The notes under the pieces were generated by a model. It was not told where the DNA came from. It saw only the letters and a program-made list of their open reading frames with translations, and searched no databases. This document shows, piece by piece, positions 15,393 through 24,325 of a stretch of DNA of 45,122 bases. The position numbers and the translations under genes were made by a program. Location of the stretch: the NCBI GenBank assembly GCA_003151275.1, contig PLXC01000112.1, positions 1 to 45,122 on the forward strand, written 5' to 3'. The first letter of the stretch is position 1; each line of letters starts with the position of its first letter. Source of the DNA: Candidatus Melainabacteria bacterium. GTDB taxonomy: Bacteria; Cyanobacteriota; Vampirovibrionia; Obscuribacterales; Obscuribacteraceae.

Positions 15393-18104
15393 TTAATTCT
15401 TTTGTCCGAATTTCGGCATCAAATCGCTGAGTCGTTTTTTGGGCTTGTCTTGTTGGTCGGGGTGGGGCTCTTCGTCATCGCCTGCAAATATGTCCATCGG
15501 ACTTTGCGGTTGATCTGTTGCGGCTGGAGGTTGTGCAGAAGTGTCATTCGCGGCCGGTGGTCCTTGCAACGATTGCGCGGCTTCTTGGAACATTTGCGCC
15601 GCCGGAGAGCTAGGCATTGGTTGCCAGGCGTCTTGATTGGCAGTAGAACTGCTTTGCCACCCTGGGAGAGGACTAGGCGCCGCTGCCTGCCAGCTTGGTT
15701 GCGACGCAGGAGCAGGTGCTCCGGGTGCTTGCCAATCAGCTGGAGCTGGAGCTGGAGCTGGAGCTGCTTCGGCTGCGGGTTGAGCAGCCGTCCAGTCGGC
15801 TTGGGCAGGTGGAGTTTGTGCGGCTTGCCAGCCAGATTGTTGTGGTTGAACGGGTGCGGTCCAATCGGCTTCAGGTGTCGGCAATGCATTGGCCAATTCA
15901 GACTGTTGTGACTCCGGGCGCCAACTCTCTTGAGGCTGAGGCGTCGGACCACCTTGCCATTCAGCAGCCGCAGGTTGCGCGGGTTGAGCCTCTTGTTGTG
16001 GTGGTTGTGTTGCGGCTGCCTGGCTCCTTTCTTGTTGGGGTTGAAAGCCCTGCCATGTGTCGTTCTGTTGAGCTTGTCCGCCGGCTTGCCATGGATCTTC
16101 CGCTGCCGCCGGTGCTGGTTCTGCTGGTTGCTCCGGCACTGTAGTAGGTGTCGCTGGAGGCATCCATTCATCAGGAGAGGCGGCTTGCCAGGCATCTGAA
16201 TTGACGAACGGATCCGCCGGCTCAGTTATTGGCTGGGCAGCTTGGAAGCCACCTGATATTTGTCCAAAAGGATTTTCACTGTGTTGTGCAGACGGCTCAG
16301 CGTCCTGCATTGACGCAACAAATGGAGACGGTAGAGCTTGTTCGGCAAGTTGAGACGATGACATCCCACCAGCAAATGGATCTGAAGCCGGTGGGAAGGG
16401 ATCTGAAGCTGGCGGCAGGAATGGATTAGAGCCAAACTGTTCCGCTTGACCGGCAGCTGGTGCTGCTTCCTGTGCTGGCCATTGATTCTGTCCAATCGCT
16501 CCTGCTAGATCGGCAGCTGGAGCCGCTTCCTCTGCTGGCCATTGACTTTGTCCAGCCGCTCCCACTTGACCGGCAGCTGGTGCTGGTTCCTGACTTGGCC
16601 ATTGATTTTGTCCAACCGCTCCCGCTTGTTCAGTAGCACTAGGAATCGTAGGAATCGGTCCAAAGGGATTTGCGCTGTGAACGGTGGTGTCAAACGCACT
16701 CGGCGAGCTGTTTGTCGATACATTGTCTGGTGTCGCCCAAGCCGGTACAGCGTTAGCTTCCTCGCTAACTTCTTGGAATTTCGGGTTGGCCAGTTGCATG
16801 GTCGTGTCAGTTTCGTCTTGCACGTCTTTAGCCTTTGGCTCAGGGGCATCCAATAGCGCTTCTGGTATGTCTGGATTTGCTCTTAAAGGAGCGGTATTCC
16901 AACCAAGTTCGGCAAAAGCTTGTTCAAGCGTAAACTGATTGCGTTCGCAGCTTTTGAGCACAATCATGCCTTGCTCGTGATTGAGTACTCCGGCGGTGAT
17001 CAGGTCATTACATTTTTGCGCCGCATCGATCAAAAACTGTTCCATCACACCAGATAACGACAGCATCTTGCCCATGATTTGAGTGTCTTTGGAACCAACA
17101 CGAATCGCTTGTTCGATTTGCTTGGCGGTGATCATCCCGGATAACTGCAAGAATTGATAGAGCGGTAGAGGTTCAATTGCGGGAAGGGGCGGTTCTTCGA
17201 TAACGGTGGCTTGTTTTCGCACGGACGGTTTTCTCTGACCGATGGCGATTGCTTCGCCGACGGATACCTTTTTGTTTTTGACTGTGCCCAAAAATTTGGC
17301 GGCCTCGTCTTTCTTAATTGCGCCGGCGCCGACCATTGCCTGTAAATCTAGGGCAGCGATCAAAATCTCTTCTGATATAAGCGACGATTGCAACAGCACT
17401 TGACCGATTGGCTGCTCGTTGAGAAGCCCTACTTCAACGGCTCCCATCAAATTGGGCTCGTCAATAATGCCGGCTAAGACAAACAACTCGCCCAGTCGCA
17501 CAGTTTCCGTTGTCGGCAACTGCATTGCGCCCGTTTCGGCAAGATATTGCTCGATTGGTATTTGTCGTTCTTTCGACGATTTCAGTCCTTGTATCGCCTG
17601 CTCTCGACTTAACTTCTTATCGCGCACAAAAACTTGAGCATTTAAAGTTGCCGCCAGCATTTGCTCGGTCAGGACACCATTGGCAATCAAAACTCTGCCT
17701 AGTGGCAGTCCAATCGATTGACATTGCAAAAGAGCCGCATTTAATGAATCAATAGGCACAATGTCCGCGGCCAACAATAGTTCACCTAACTTATTAGTGA
17801 CAGCGTCCGACTGCTGATTCCACTTAAGTCGTTTGAAGGCGTCTTCGAGCGTGATATCTTCGGCGCCAACCATGGTCAGAGCTTTGATCACCAGAGCAAA
17901 CTCAATTAGTCCATCTTTCAATAGTGACTGTGCCTGAACAGCTGCTTGCAAGTGCTGTTCAGTTAGATAGCCGGACATGATTAAGACTCGCCCCACCGGC
18001 AGCCCTTGCTGCTTGGAGATGAGCATCGCCTCGCGCAGATCTGACGCTTGAAGCAGTCCTGCACCTGTTAGTAAGTCGCCGAGTCTGACGCCGTCAGTGG
18101 TCAT
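15393..18104 (-). CDS. Large modular repeat protein: four MshEN-like modules plus Pro/Gln/Ala/Trp-rich tail
   Basis: This 903-aa protein has no signal peptide or TM segment. The first 400 residues hold four modules about 100 aa apart (starting near 6, 104, 202 and 315). Each has the pattern LGxLLxxAGLI...LxxAL...G.PLGRVLIxxGxLTEQ, resembling the N-terminal MshEN domain of GspE/PilB ATPases. Each is followed by a second helical unit (EQAI..LK). Known MshEN domains bind c-di-GMP, so ligand binding is possible but unproven. Residues about 430-870 are low complexity, rich in WQ and QPA motifs, with a 20-aa tandem repeat. The end is charged (KKRLSDLMPKFGQKN). ATG 18104 is preceded by GGGAAAA. Function unknown; no ATPase domain is present. 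Confidence 0.82.
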   Translation of the reverse strand: MTTDGVRLGDLLTGAGLLQASDLREAMLISKQQGLPVGRVLIMSGYLTEQHLQAAVQAQSLLKDGLIEFALVIKALTMVGAEDITLEDAFKRLKWNQQSDAVTNKLGELLLAADIVPIDSLNAALLQCQSIGLPLGRVLIANGVLTEQMLAATLNAQVFVRDKKLSREQAIQGLKSSKERQIPIEQYLAETGAMQLPTTETVRLGELFVLAGIIDEPNLMGAVEVGLLNEQPIGQVLLQSSLISEEILIAALDLQAMVGAGAIKKDEAAKFLGTVKNKKVSVGEAIAIGQRKPSVRKQATVIEEPPLPAIEPLPLYQFLQLSGMITAKQIEQAIRVGSKDTQIMGKMLSLSGVMEQFLIDAAQKCNDLITAGVLNHEQGMIVLKSCERNQFTLEQAFAELGWNTAPLRANPDIPEALLDAPEPKAKDVQDETDTTMQLANPKFQEVSEEANAVPAWATPDNVSTNSSPSAFDTTVHSANPFGPIPTIPSATEQAGAVGQNQWPSQEPAPAAGQVGAAGQSQWPAEEAAPAADLAGAIGQNQWPAQEAAPAAGQAEQFGSNPFLPPASDPFPPASDPFAGGMSSSQLAEQALPSPFVASMQDAEPSAQHSENPFGQISGGFQAAQPITEPADPFVNSDAWQAASPDEWMPPATPTTVPEQPAEPAPAAAEDPWQAGGQAQQNDTWQGFQPQQERSQAAATQPPQQEAQPAQPAAAEWQGGPTPQPQESWRPESQQSELANALPTPEADWTAPVQPQQSGWQAAQTPPAQADWTAAQPAAEAAPAPAPAPADWQAPGAPAPASQPSWQAAAPSPLPGWQSSSTANQDAWQPMPSSPAAQMFQEAAQSLQGPPAANDTSAQPPAATDQPQSPMDIFAGDDEEPHPDQQDKPKKRLSDLMPKFGQKN
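16441..16620. repeat. Three tandem 60-bp repeats coding for a 20-aa unit
   Basis: Three consecutive 60-base units at 16441-16500, 16501-16560 and 16561-16620 share most positions, including CGGCAGCTGG and CTGGCCATTGA. They encode units resembling GQNQWPAQEAAPAAGQ inside the disordered part of the 903-aa protein. The repeat preserves the reading frame. Confidence 0.9.
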
Positions 18105-18420
18105 ATGTTTTCCCGCAAGGTCTAGCTATTAGAATATGCCCACTAGGGATTATAGCTAGCCAAACAACCGTGAATCGTCCCAGGATCATGGGCTATCCCC
18201 GGATAGTCTACAGTAGTCACTTTCGTTTGTGGCAAAGTGCCGCCTTTCTCTTTGCAATAGGCGTCAGTGCGGATAGTCACTGAATGTGGTGGCAATCAAG
18301 GCGTTCGCCATTCTTGCTCGCGGCAAGCTCTATGACCTTAAAATTTCTCGGGGGCAATATTACGTATATACAAGCGACAGATCCAATGTACTATCAGTGT
18401 TGACAAGCGAAAGTGTCGAA

Positions 18421-19563
18421 ATGGACAAGTTTTTTCTCTCTATAAATAACCGTATTCTCTTACCTGTCGTGTTTCTGGGCGGCATAGTCGTCTGGTTTTT
18501 CTTGTGCGAGGCGCATTACCAGAGTTATTGGAACGCAACCATATACCGTGTTCAGACGACCGACTTCAATCTCCTCCACCACACGCTGCCGGCCACGCTT
18601 TCACAGCTGATCATTGCCGGACGCGACGACGAAGTGCAGAACGTCTTGGACTCGACTTTTGGAATCTTTGGTCTGGTTGTCACCGACCCCTCCGGCGAAT
18701 CCATTCTTTATAAAACAAACAAGGTCTATCACCGCAAGTCGTGGCAATCGAAAGCCACACCTGAAGGACTTCTCCTTGAGGGTAAAAAAGAGCCTTTTGA
18801 TGTTCTCACTGACCCGCCGCCGCTTGAGCCAGTTTGGCAACATGAATCGCCACGAGCAGAAGCTGCAGTGCGCGACGAGAACGCCTCCAACGCAGGGTCA
18901 CGCGTCATTGGTCACCTCTACTATGTGAGACCGGATCCGCCACCTTTCCTCGAAGACATCACTGGCTTCATCACGACTGACCCAAGGGAATTATCTGGAG
19001 CTAAGCGCGGATATCTATTTATTACGTTGACCACAATAGGCTTCGGCCTGGTTGTGATTCTGTTAGTGCTTTTGCGGCAGCGCATGGTTGAGATGAGGCA
19101 GATTGAACTGAATCATACTCAACGTGAACTAGACATCCGCAAGAAAGCCCTTGAACACCTTTCAGCTGAACTGGTTGCTCAAAAATCCCGAAAAACCTGG
19201 CTGGAGCGCGAAGCAGACGACTCCTACAAGAGAGCCCTACATCTTAAGCAGTCACTTGAAAAATTGAGAGATTCACTCGCCCTCGTCAATGCCAACACCC
19301 CGGAGAGGCAGAGCGGTGAGACTTCACAATCCATTAAGATCCGCCCAGCTGTTCATCCTCCGAGCGCCTTGCTTGAAGAGATCGAGCAGTTGATTCCTGC
19401 CCTCACTGACAATGCCGGTTCGCTTAAGTCACAAGCTACTTTGCTACATGATTATTGCGCCATTCTTGAGCAGCGGCAGACAGAAATGAAAAACATAGTG
19501 GAAAATGCTTATACAAAGGCGCAACAAATCCCAGAGAATGTTCTGGATATGTCGCCTCGTTAA
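18421..19563 (+). CDS. Two-TM sensor-like membrane protein with cytoplasmic coiled coil
   Basis: The frame is open from GTG 18286 (425 aa), but the first 45 residues look non-membrane and poorly supported. ATG 18421 places a basic start directly before TM1 (ILLPVVFLGGIVVWFFLC) and gives 380 aa. An extracytoplasmic domain of about 165 residues follows. TM2 is then GYLFITLTTIGFGLVVILLV, with a long cytoplasmic helix rich in Glu, Lys and Leu that predicts a coiled coil. This is the plan of a chemoreceptor or histidine kinase sensor, but no HAMP, kinase, cyclase or MCP signalling motif is visible. It may signal through a partner or be structural. The SNF2 gene follows on the same strand after 182 bases. 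Confidence 0.75.
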   Translation: MDKFFLSINNRILLPVVFLGGIVVWFFLCEAHYQSYWNATIYRVQTTDFNLLHHTLPATLSQLIIAGRDDEVQNVLDSTFGIFGLVVTDPSGESILYKTNKVYHRKSWQSKATPEGLLLEGKKEPFDVLTDPPPLEPVWQHESPRAEAAVRDENASNAGSRVIGHLYYVRPDPPPFLEDITGFITTDPRELSGAKRGYLFITLTTIGFGLVVILLVLLRQRMVEMRQIELNHTQRELDIRKKALEHLSAELVAQKSRKTWLEREADDSYKRALHLKQSLEKLRDSLALVNANTPERQSGETSQSIKIRPAVHPPSALLEEIEQLIPALTDNAGSLKSQATLLHDYCAILEQRQTEMKNIVENAYTKAQQIPENVLDMSPR

Positions 19564-19745
19564 GCTGATTGCTGGTTTTACCGCTTGATGCGGACCGCCG
19601 GCATGTCGATCACAGCGCCCAGGTGACAGAGTGGTTGGTACCCGTGATAAGCTTATTACCTAAGGGAATTTATACCCGTGCCGCCGCTTGTCTGGAAGGT
19701 GCGGTTAAGCGCTGTTTTGGACGTGTTGCGTCAGTTTAGGAGCCT

Positions 19746-22700
19746 ATGAAACCAGCTACCGGTAAACGAAAGATGCTTTCGCTTCAGGCTGTTCAAGAAG
19801 CGAGTAGCGAACCGGTCTATAGACGCGGCGTGCAATATTACCGCCGTAAAAAGGTCCTCAAGTACGAAGAGCATGAAGATGGCGCCAAGATTGAGGCGTT
19901 AGTGATTGGTTCGGAGTCTGCTCCTTACAAAGTCGTGGTCTCACTCGATGATACGGACGTATTTAAGGCTGAGTGCTCCTGTCCTTACTTTGAAGAAGTA
20001 TGCAAACACTCGGTGGCAGTGCTGCTTACAAGCATCGCCAAAGCAAACCCAGGTATTCGCTTTGATTTAAATGAGGATCGCCCGCGCGATGGCGGCGGCG
20101 AACGGGGTCCAAAAGCTAAGGATCTCCTAGACGATCCACGTGTACCTGGTGCCGAGCGGGAAGTCAGTGATTTTATCCTTGGACTTTTGGTGCTGGAAAA
20201 ACCACTGGCCTTGATCGTCGGCACGGTGCCGGACGAAGTGCAGGGCAAAGTCAATATTCTTAAAGTGCCGCCAGAAGTCTTGAACATTCTCGAACCAGAT
20301 TCGCGCATGCACAAGCTGGCCAAATACCTGACTAGCTTGCCCCAGACAACCAAAGGCATGGCTGGTGGACACCGCATTCCTCGTGGCGAAGAAGGCGTTG
20401 TTATTGGGCACTTGAGCCTGTGCGCCAATTTGATCAACACCGCCGACGGCAGTGAAATTACGTTTTCTAAAACGCCGCTCAAACCACGCATCGTTCTATC
20501 GGAAACCGAAAGCGGTGAGTTGTTGCTCAGAATCGAAGCTCTCGATGAGAGCGGCGAACCGGTAACACATCCCGTCTTTTTCTTCGGTACGTCTTGCTGG
20601 GTTCTCTCACAGAATGTTCTCTACAACATTGATGTGAGCGCACTGCACAAGCTTTTCCCATTCTTTGACGCCCACGGTCAAATGACGGTCAAGTTGGAAG
20701 TGGTGCCGAAGTTCCTGGCTGTTGATTTGCCGATCTTTCTCAAGCGTCTGAACGTAAGGTTAGATGAGACATCGGCACCATTCCCGATTTCTATTATTGA
20801 GCCACCGCGGGTGGTGATCAAAGTGTCCGAGAGAAAAGCGCCTTCGACTCAGCCTGGAGGCACAACCACAAACACTTTGGAAGTTTGTCTCGGTTTTGGT
20901 TATGGCAATCTGGTTATGCCTTCTAGAGACGAAACAAGTGCCGTTGAAGCAGAGCAATATACTCGCACCATATCCGACACCGGCCAGAGCGTCTGGGTAA
21001 AACGGCTCTGGGAGCAAGAAAGTCAGGTGCGCAGATTCCTCTCGAACTTGCAACCACAACGCACCATAGCCGATCGGTTTTTCTTTGTCGAAGAGCCTGC
21101 CCTCGACGTTTTGTATCACCTGTCTTCTGATCAATACGTTGATTGGGATATCACTGGCCGCGAGGGCTTGAAGCATTATTTGGTGCATAGGGATCCACTC
21201 AGGCTGGAAGCGAAATTGTCTTTGAAAAAGGATTCTTTCAAGTTCGATTTCGATCTCCAAACATTTGCAGGCGAGGAACTAGTGCCGTTTGGGTTGGTGA
21301 TCGAATCACTTTTTCGCAATCGCAATTTTCTCAAGATGTCCGACAACATAAACGTCAAGCTACCTACAACAACCTTGCTTAGTTTGATGAAGTCGATTGG
21401 ACAGAGCAAAGACACTTCTCGTCCGTTGTATCAAGCTTTGCCGATCTCGCATGCTTTAGAAACCCATGATATCGGCATAGATGCCGACAAGGGCTTCCAG
21501 GAATTTATTCACCGCATTCACAATTTTAAAGAACTCGAACCGGTCAAAGTACATCCGGACTTTAAAGGCGAGCTGAGAGACTACCAGAAGGAAGGCACCA
21601 ACTGGCTTTCTTTCTTAAGAGAGTATGGACTGGCCGGAATTCTCGCCGACGACATGGGATTGGGCAAAACGATCCAAGCTTTGGCTCTCCTTCTCACTCA
21701 TCACAAGAAGGGCAAACGTCCGCCTTCTCTTGTCGTGGCACCAACATCAGTCGTTTATAACTGGCTTAGTGAGGCGGACAAATTCACTCCTACATTGAAC
21801 ACCGCTCTCTACCTCGGTCGTGATCGAGGCGAGCTCCTCAAGATTCTCGAGAAAGAGTCGGCCAAGAAGCCGGATGTGATCTTCACCACCTACGGTATCA
21901 TTCGTCGCGACTACGAAATACTTAAGAACGTCCAGTTCGAGTTTTTGATTTTGGACGAGGCGCAGAATATCAAAAACCCTGAATCTGTTGGTGCGATTGC
22001 TTCAAAGGCGTTGAAATCTTTCCATCGACTGGCTTTATCCGGTACTCCGGTAGAAAACCGCTTGAAAGAATTGTGGTCGCTGTTCGATTTCCTTATGCCT
22101 GATTTTCTCAATACCTACAAAGATTTCAACGAAGTTTACGAGCGCCCGATCGAAGCAGGCATCGAAGGCGCCGGACAAAAACTGCGTAAGATCGTCCACC
22201 CCTTCATCTTGCGTCGCTTGAAGAGTCAGGTTGAGACTGAATTGCCAGAACGTACAGATATTATCAATCTGTGCGAATTGGAAGATGACCAGCGTTCACT
22301 TTATCTGGACGTTTTGGATGAGTGCCGCCAGAAAGTATTTAGCGAGATTGCTAATCGCGGTATCAAGCGATCCTCAATATCAGTTCTTGCCGCGTTACTG
22401 CGTCTGCGCCAAGTTTGTTGCGATCCGCGTTTGTTGAAGAACCATGAAGGCCCGGTCCCAGGCTCAGCGAAGCTAACCGCTCTGCTTCATATGATCTCCG
22501 AAGTAGTTGACGAAGGACATAAAATCCTGATCTTCAGTCAGTTTGTCGGCATGCTTACTTTGATCCGCGCCGAACTTGAAAAGGCGAACTATACCTACGA
22601 GTATTTGGATGGACAGACTCCAGCTATTGAAAGACTCGAGCGCGTCAATCGTTTCAACGCTGATGACTCGATTCCGATTTTCTTGATCAGCCTGAAGGCT

Positions 22701-22979
22701 GGTGGCACGGGGTTGAACCTGACTGGAGCCGATTATGTAATCCACTACGACCCGTGGTGGAATCCAGCTGTTGAAAACCAGGCGACTGACCGGGCTCACC
22801 GCATCGGTCAAACCAGGCATGTATTTAACTATAAACTGATTACTCGCGGTACAGTAGAAGAGAAGATACTTGCTCTCCAGAGAAAGAAAAAGGAACTTGC
22901 GGATTTGATTATCGGCGGTGATGATAGTGTCGCCAAGGAACTGACCAAGGAAGATTTGGAATTCCTGTTCTCGTTCTAA
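19746..22979 (+). CDS. SWIM zinc-finger SNF2/RapA-type ATPase
   Basis: This 1077-aa SF2 DNA translocase carries an N-terminal SWIM zinc finger with Cys77, Cys79, Cys86 and His88 (CSCPYFEEVCKH). A long central region of about 500 residues of bacterial SNF2-associated type follows, then a complete SNF2 motor. Walker A is in LADDMGLGKT near 633, DEAQ near 737, and SGTPVENRLKELWSL follows. The helicase C domain has LKAGGTGLNLTGADYV and DRAHRIGQ. Bacterial members of this architecture are widespread and poorly characterised; remodelling of DNA-protein or RNA polymerase complexes is the likely role. ATG 19746 follows AGGAGCCT. It is flanked by non-coding gaps, so it is probably transcribed alone. 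Confidence 0.95.
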   Translation: MKPATGKRKMLSLQAVQEASSEPVYRRGVQYYRRKKVLKYEEHEDGAKIEALVIGSESAPYKVVVSLDDTDVFKAECSCPYFEEVCKHSVAVLLTSIAKANPGIRFDLNEDRPRDGGGERGPKAKDLLDDPRVPGAEREVSDFILGLLVLEKPLALIVGTVPDEVQGKVNILKVPPEVLNILEPDSRMHKLAKYLTSLPQTTKGMAGGHRIPRGEEGVVIGHLSLCANLINTADGSEITFSKTPLKPRIVLSETESGELLLRIEALDESGEPVTHPVFFFGTSCWVLSQNVLYNIDVSALHKLFPFFDAHGQMTVKLEVVPKFLAVDLPIFLKRLNVRLDETSAPFPISIIEPPRVVIKVSERKAPSTQPGGTTTNTLEVCLGFGYGNLVMPSRDETSAVEAEQYTRTISDTGQSVWVKRLWEQESQVRRFLSNLQPQRTIADRFFFVEEPALDVLYHLSSDQYVDWDITGREGLKHYLVHRDPLRLEAKLSLKKDSFKFDFDLQTFAGEELVPFGLVIESLFRNRNFLKMSDNINVKLPTTTLLSLMKSIGQSKDTSRPLYQALPISHALETHDIGIDADKGFQEFIHRIHNFKELEPVKVHPDFKGELRDYQKEGTNWLSFLREYGLAGILADDMGLGKTIQALALLLTHHKKGKRPPSLVVAPTSVVYNWLSEADKFTPTLNTALYLGRDRGELLKILEKESAKKPDVIFTTYGIIRRDYEILKNVQFEFLILDEAQNIKNPESVGAIASKALKSFHRLALSGTPVENRLKELWSLFDFLMPDFLNTYKDFNEVYERPIEAGIEGAGQKLRKIVHPFILRRLKSQVETELPERTDIINLCELEDDQRSLYLDVLDECRQKVFSEIANRGIKRSSISVLAALLRLRQVCCDPRLLKNHEGPVPGSAKLTALLHMISEVVDEGHKILIFSQFVGMLTLIRAELEKANYTYEYLDGQTPAIERLERVNRFNADDSIPIFLISLKAGGTGLNLTGADYVIHYDPWWNPAVENQATDRAHRIGQTRHVFNYKLITRGTVEEKILALQRKKKELADLIIGGDDSVAKELTKEDLEFLFSF

Positions 22980-23052
22980 AACACAATTGAATTAGAGCCC
23001 CGAAACACTATGATAGACCTGTTACACCGAGCACGTGCTCACCAATGGAGGA

Positions 23053-23125
23053 AATAATCGCAGACCCGTTAGTCGGGTAAAGCTGACCTGAAAGAATTCT
23101 TTCCTTCAGCCCTGGCGCAATTATT
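23053..23125 (+). ncRNA. Possible three-way-junction RNA or structured 5' leader
   Basis: A closing stem AAUAAU/AUUAUU (23053-23058 with 23120-23125), continued by GC pairing after one mismatch, encloses two hairpins. One is ACCCG/CGGGU with a 5-base loop (23064-23078). The other is CUGAA/UUCAG, extended by GAA/UUC past one mismatch (23088-23109). The 12-base palindrome GAGCACGTGCTC lies just upstream. The element sits between the SNF2 stop and the small membrane protein at 23186. It matches no riboswitch class I can recall, and the 206-base gap holds no gene. Confidence 0.35.
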
Positions 23126-23185
23126 ATCTGATTGGCTAACATCATATGTGGTGCCTAATTAGATCCAGCTCCTTTAGAGGCATTT

Positions 23186-23458
23186 ATGGCACAAAATACT
23201 AGTATTCAAACGCTTAAAACATATGTAGAAATGATGGTCAGATACAGAATCTGGTCGATCTGCGGCATTATTGTTATCTGTTCAGTGATTTGGTTTTCGT
23301 CTCCCGAAAGCGGCAATCGTCAAAAAATAGTCTCAATCGTAGCGGTCATGTTTTTAGTGGGATGGGCAGCCACATTTGTTGCCGTGCCGATGTTGAATAA
23401 GCAGATAGATCAACTTGAAACGGATGACAAACAAAAAAACACTCCTAAGAAGTGGTAG
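23186..23458 (+). CDS. Small membrane protein with two TM segments (90 aa)
   Basis: ATG 23186 is preceded by AGAGG at 5-base spacing. Two hydrophobic segments, about 22-41 (IWSICGIIVICSVIWF) and 48-68 (IVSIVAVMFLVGWAATFVAV), are separated by a short polar loop. A charged C-terminal tail (about 69-90) is rich in Lys, Asp and Gln. No family recognised. It stands alone with a possible structured leader upstream and converges with the TPR gene four bases past its stop. Confidence 0.75.
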   Translation: MAQNTSIQTLKTYVEMMVRYRIWSICGIIVICSVIWFSSPESGNRQKIVSIVAVMFLVGWAATFVAVPMLNKQIDQLETDDKQKNTPKKW

Positions 23459-23462
23459 TTAG

Positions 23463-24254
23463 CTAGTCATTGGACTTGCCAATTTCAATTTTGGTAAACA
23501 GATCGTAGACTCTGCCGCTGCCGTTCCCCAGCTTCCGTGCCCGTTCCGGAGTTAGACTTTCGACCTTTTCGCGTATCTCTTTTTGATTAGCTGCCAGACT
23601 GCGATTTCGCACAGCTTCGTCGCATTGAGGCTGCAGCTCTAGAGTCCTGGAGTAGTCGGCTATAGCTTTAGCATGTTGACCTGTCTTATGATAAGCCAGG
23701 GCGCGGCTGAAGTAGACTGTTGCGTCCTGGGCGTTGAGCAGAAGAGCTTGTGTGAAATCTTCAATGGTCTTTTCGTATTGTCCAAGTTCGTCGTAGGCGA
23801 CAGCGCGACAGATGAATGAAACAGAGTCGTTGGGATCAAGGTCTATTGCCCGCGTCAAATCCGCAATCGCTTGCGTAAAAGCTTTCATGTCGCAATACGC
23901 TGAGGCTCGTTCGGTATAAGCAATCGTTAGCCCGGAGTCTAGTGAGAGAGCTCGGGTACAATCCTCGATCACCTCTTGTGGGCGTCCCATTTCAGCGAGA
24001 ATGAGAGCGCGGTGCACATAACACCAGGGGTCTGAACCATCCAGGGTGATTGCCTCGTTGCAATCGCTAATGGCTTGAGTTGTGTTGCCTAAGAGGTTGT
24101 GCGCAAAAGCTCGTTGATACAAAACTTTTGGAATATTGGGCAGGAGATCTAGAGACCGATTAAAGTGCGCGAGTGCCTCCTGCGGCTGTCCCAATTTCAG
24201 ACAGAGCAATCCTGATGAATAGGCACTTGCAGCCTCGGTGACCGTTTCTGTCAT
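23463..24254 (-). CDS. Tetratricopeptide repeat protein, cytoplasmic
   Basis: The frame is open to ATG 24275, but ATG 24254 follows GGAGGAAAA, so it is the start used (263 aa, MTETVTEAASAYSSG). From about residue 8 to 215 it is built of six or so 34-aa TPR units with the usual Ala/Gly/Tyr pattern (for example AIADLTRAIDLDPNDSVSF and AIADYSRTLELQPQCDEA). There is no signal peptide. TPR proteins scaffold protein complexes; the partner is unknown. The short tail (about 220-263) is charged. Confidence 0.88.
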   Translation of the reverse strand: MTETVTEAASAYSSGLLCLKLGQPQEALAHFNRSLDLLPNIPKVLYQRAFAHNLLGNTTQAISDCNEAITLDGSDPWCYVHRALILAEMGRPQEVIEDCTRALSLDSGLTIAYTERASAYCDMKAFTQAIADLTRAIDLDPNDSVSFICRAVAYDELGQYEKTIEDFTQALLLNAQDATVYFSRALAYHKTGQHAKAIADYSRTLELQPQCDEAVRNRSLAANQKEIREKVESLTPERARKLGNGSGRVYDLFTKIEIGKSND

Positions 24255-24325
24255 TTTTCCTCCGAACCTCTGCAACTAGGAAATTCACACTTCTATTCTA
24301 CAGTCCCATCCTCAATGCTGACTGA

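Noticed and set aside
15402..16199. Long ORFs antisense to or out of frame with the 903-aa protein
   Set aside because: They arise from the low-complexity, repeat-rich coding sequence and have skewed, implausible composition.
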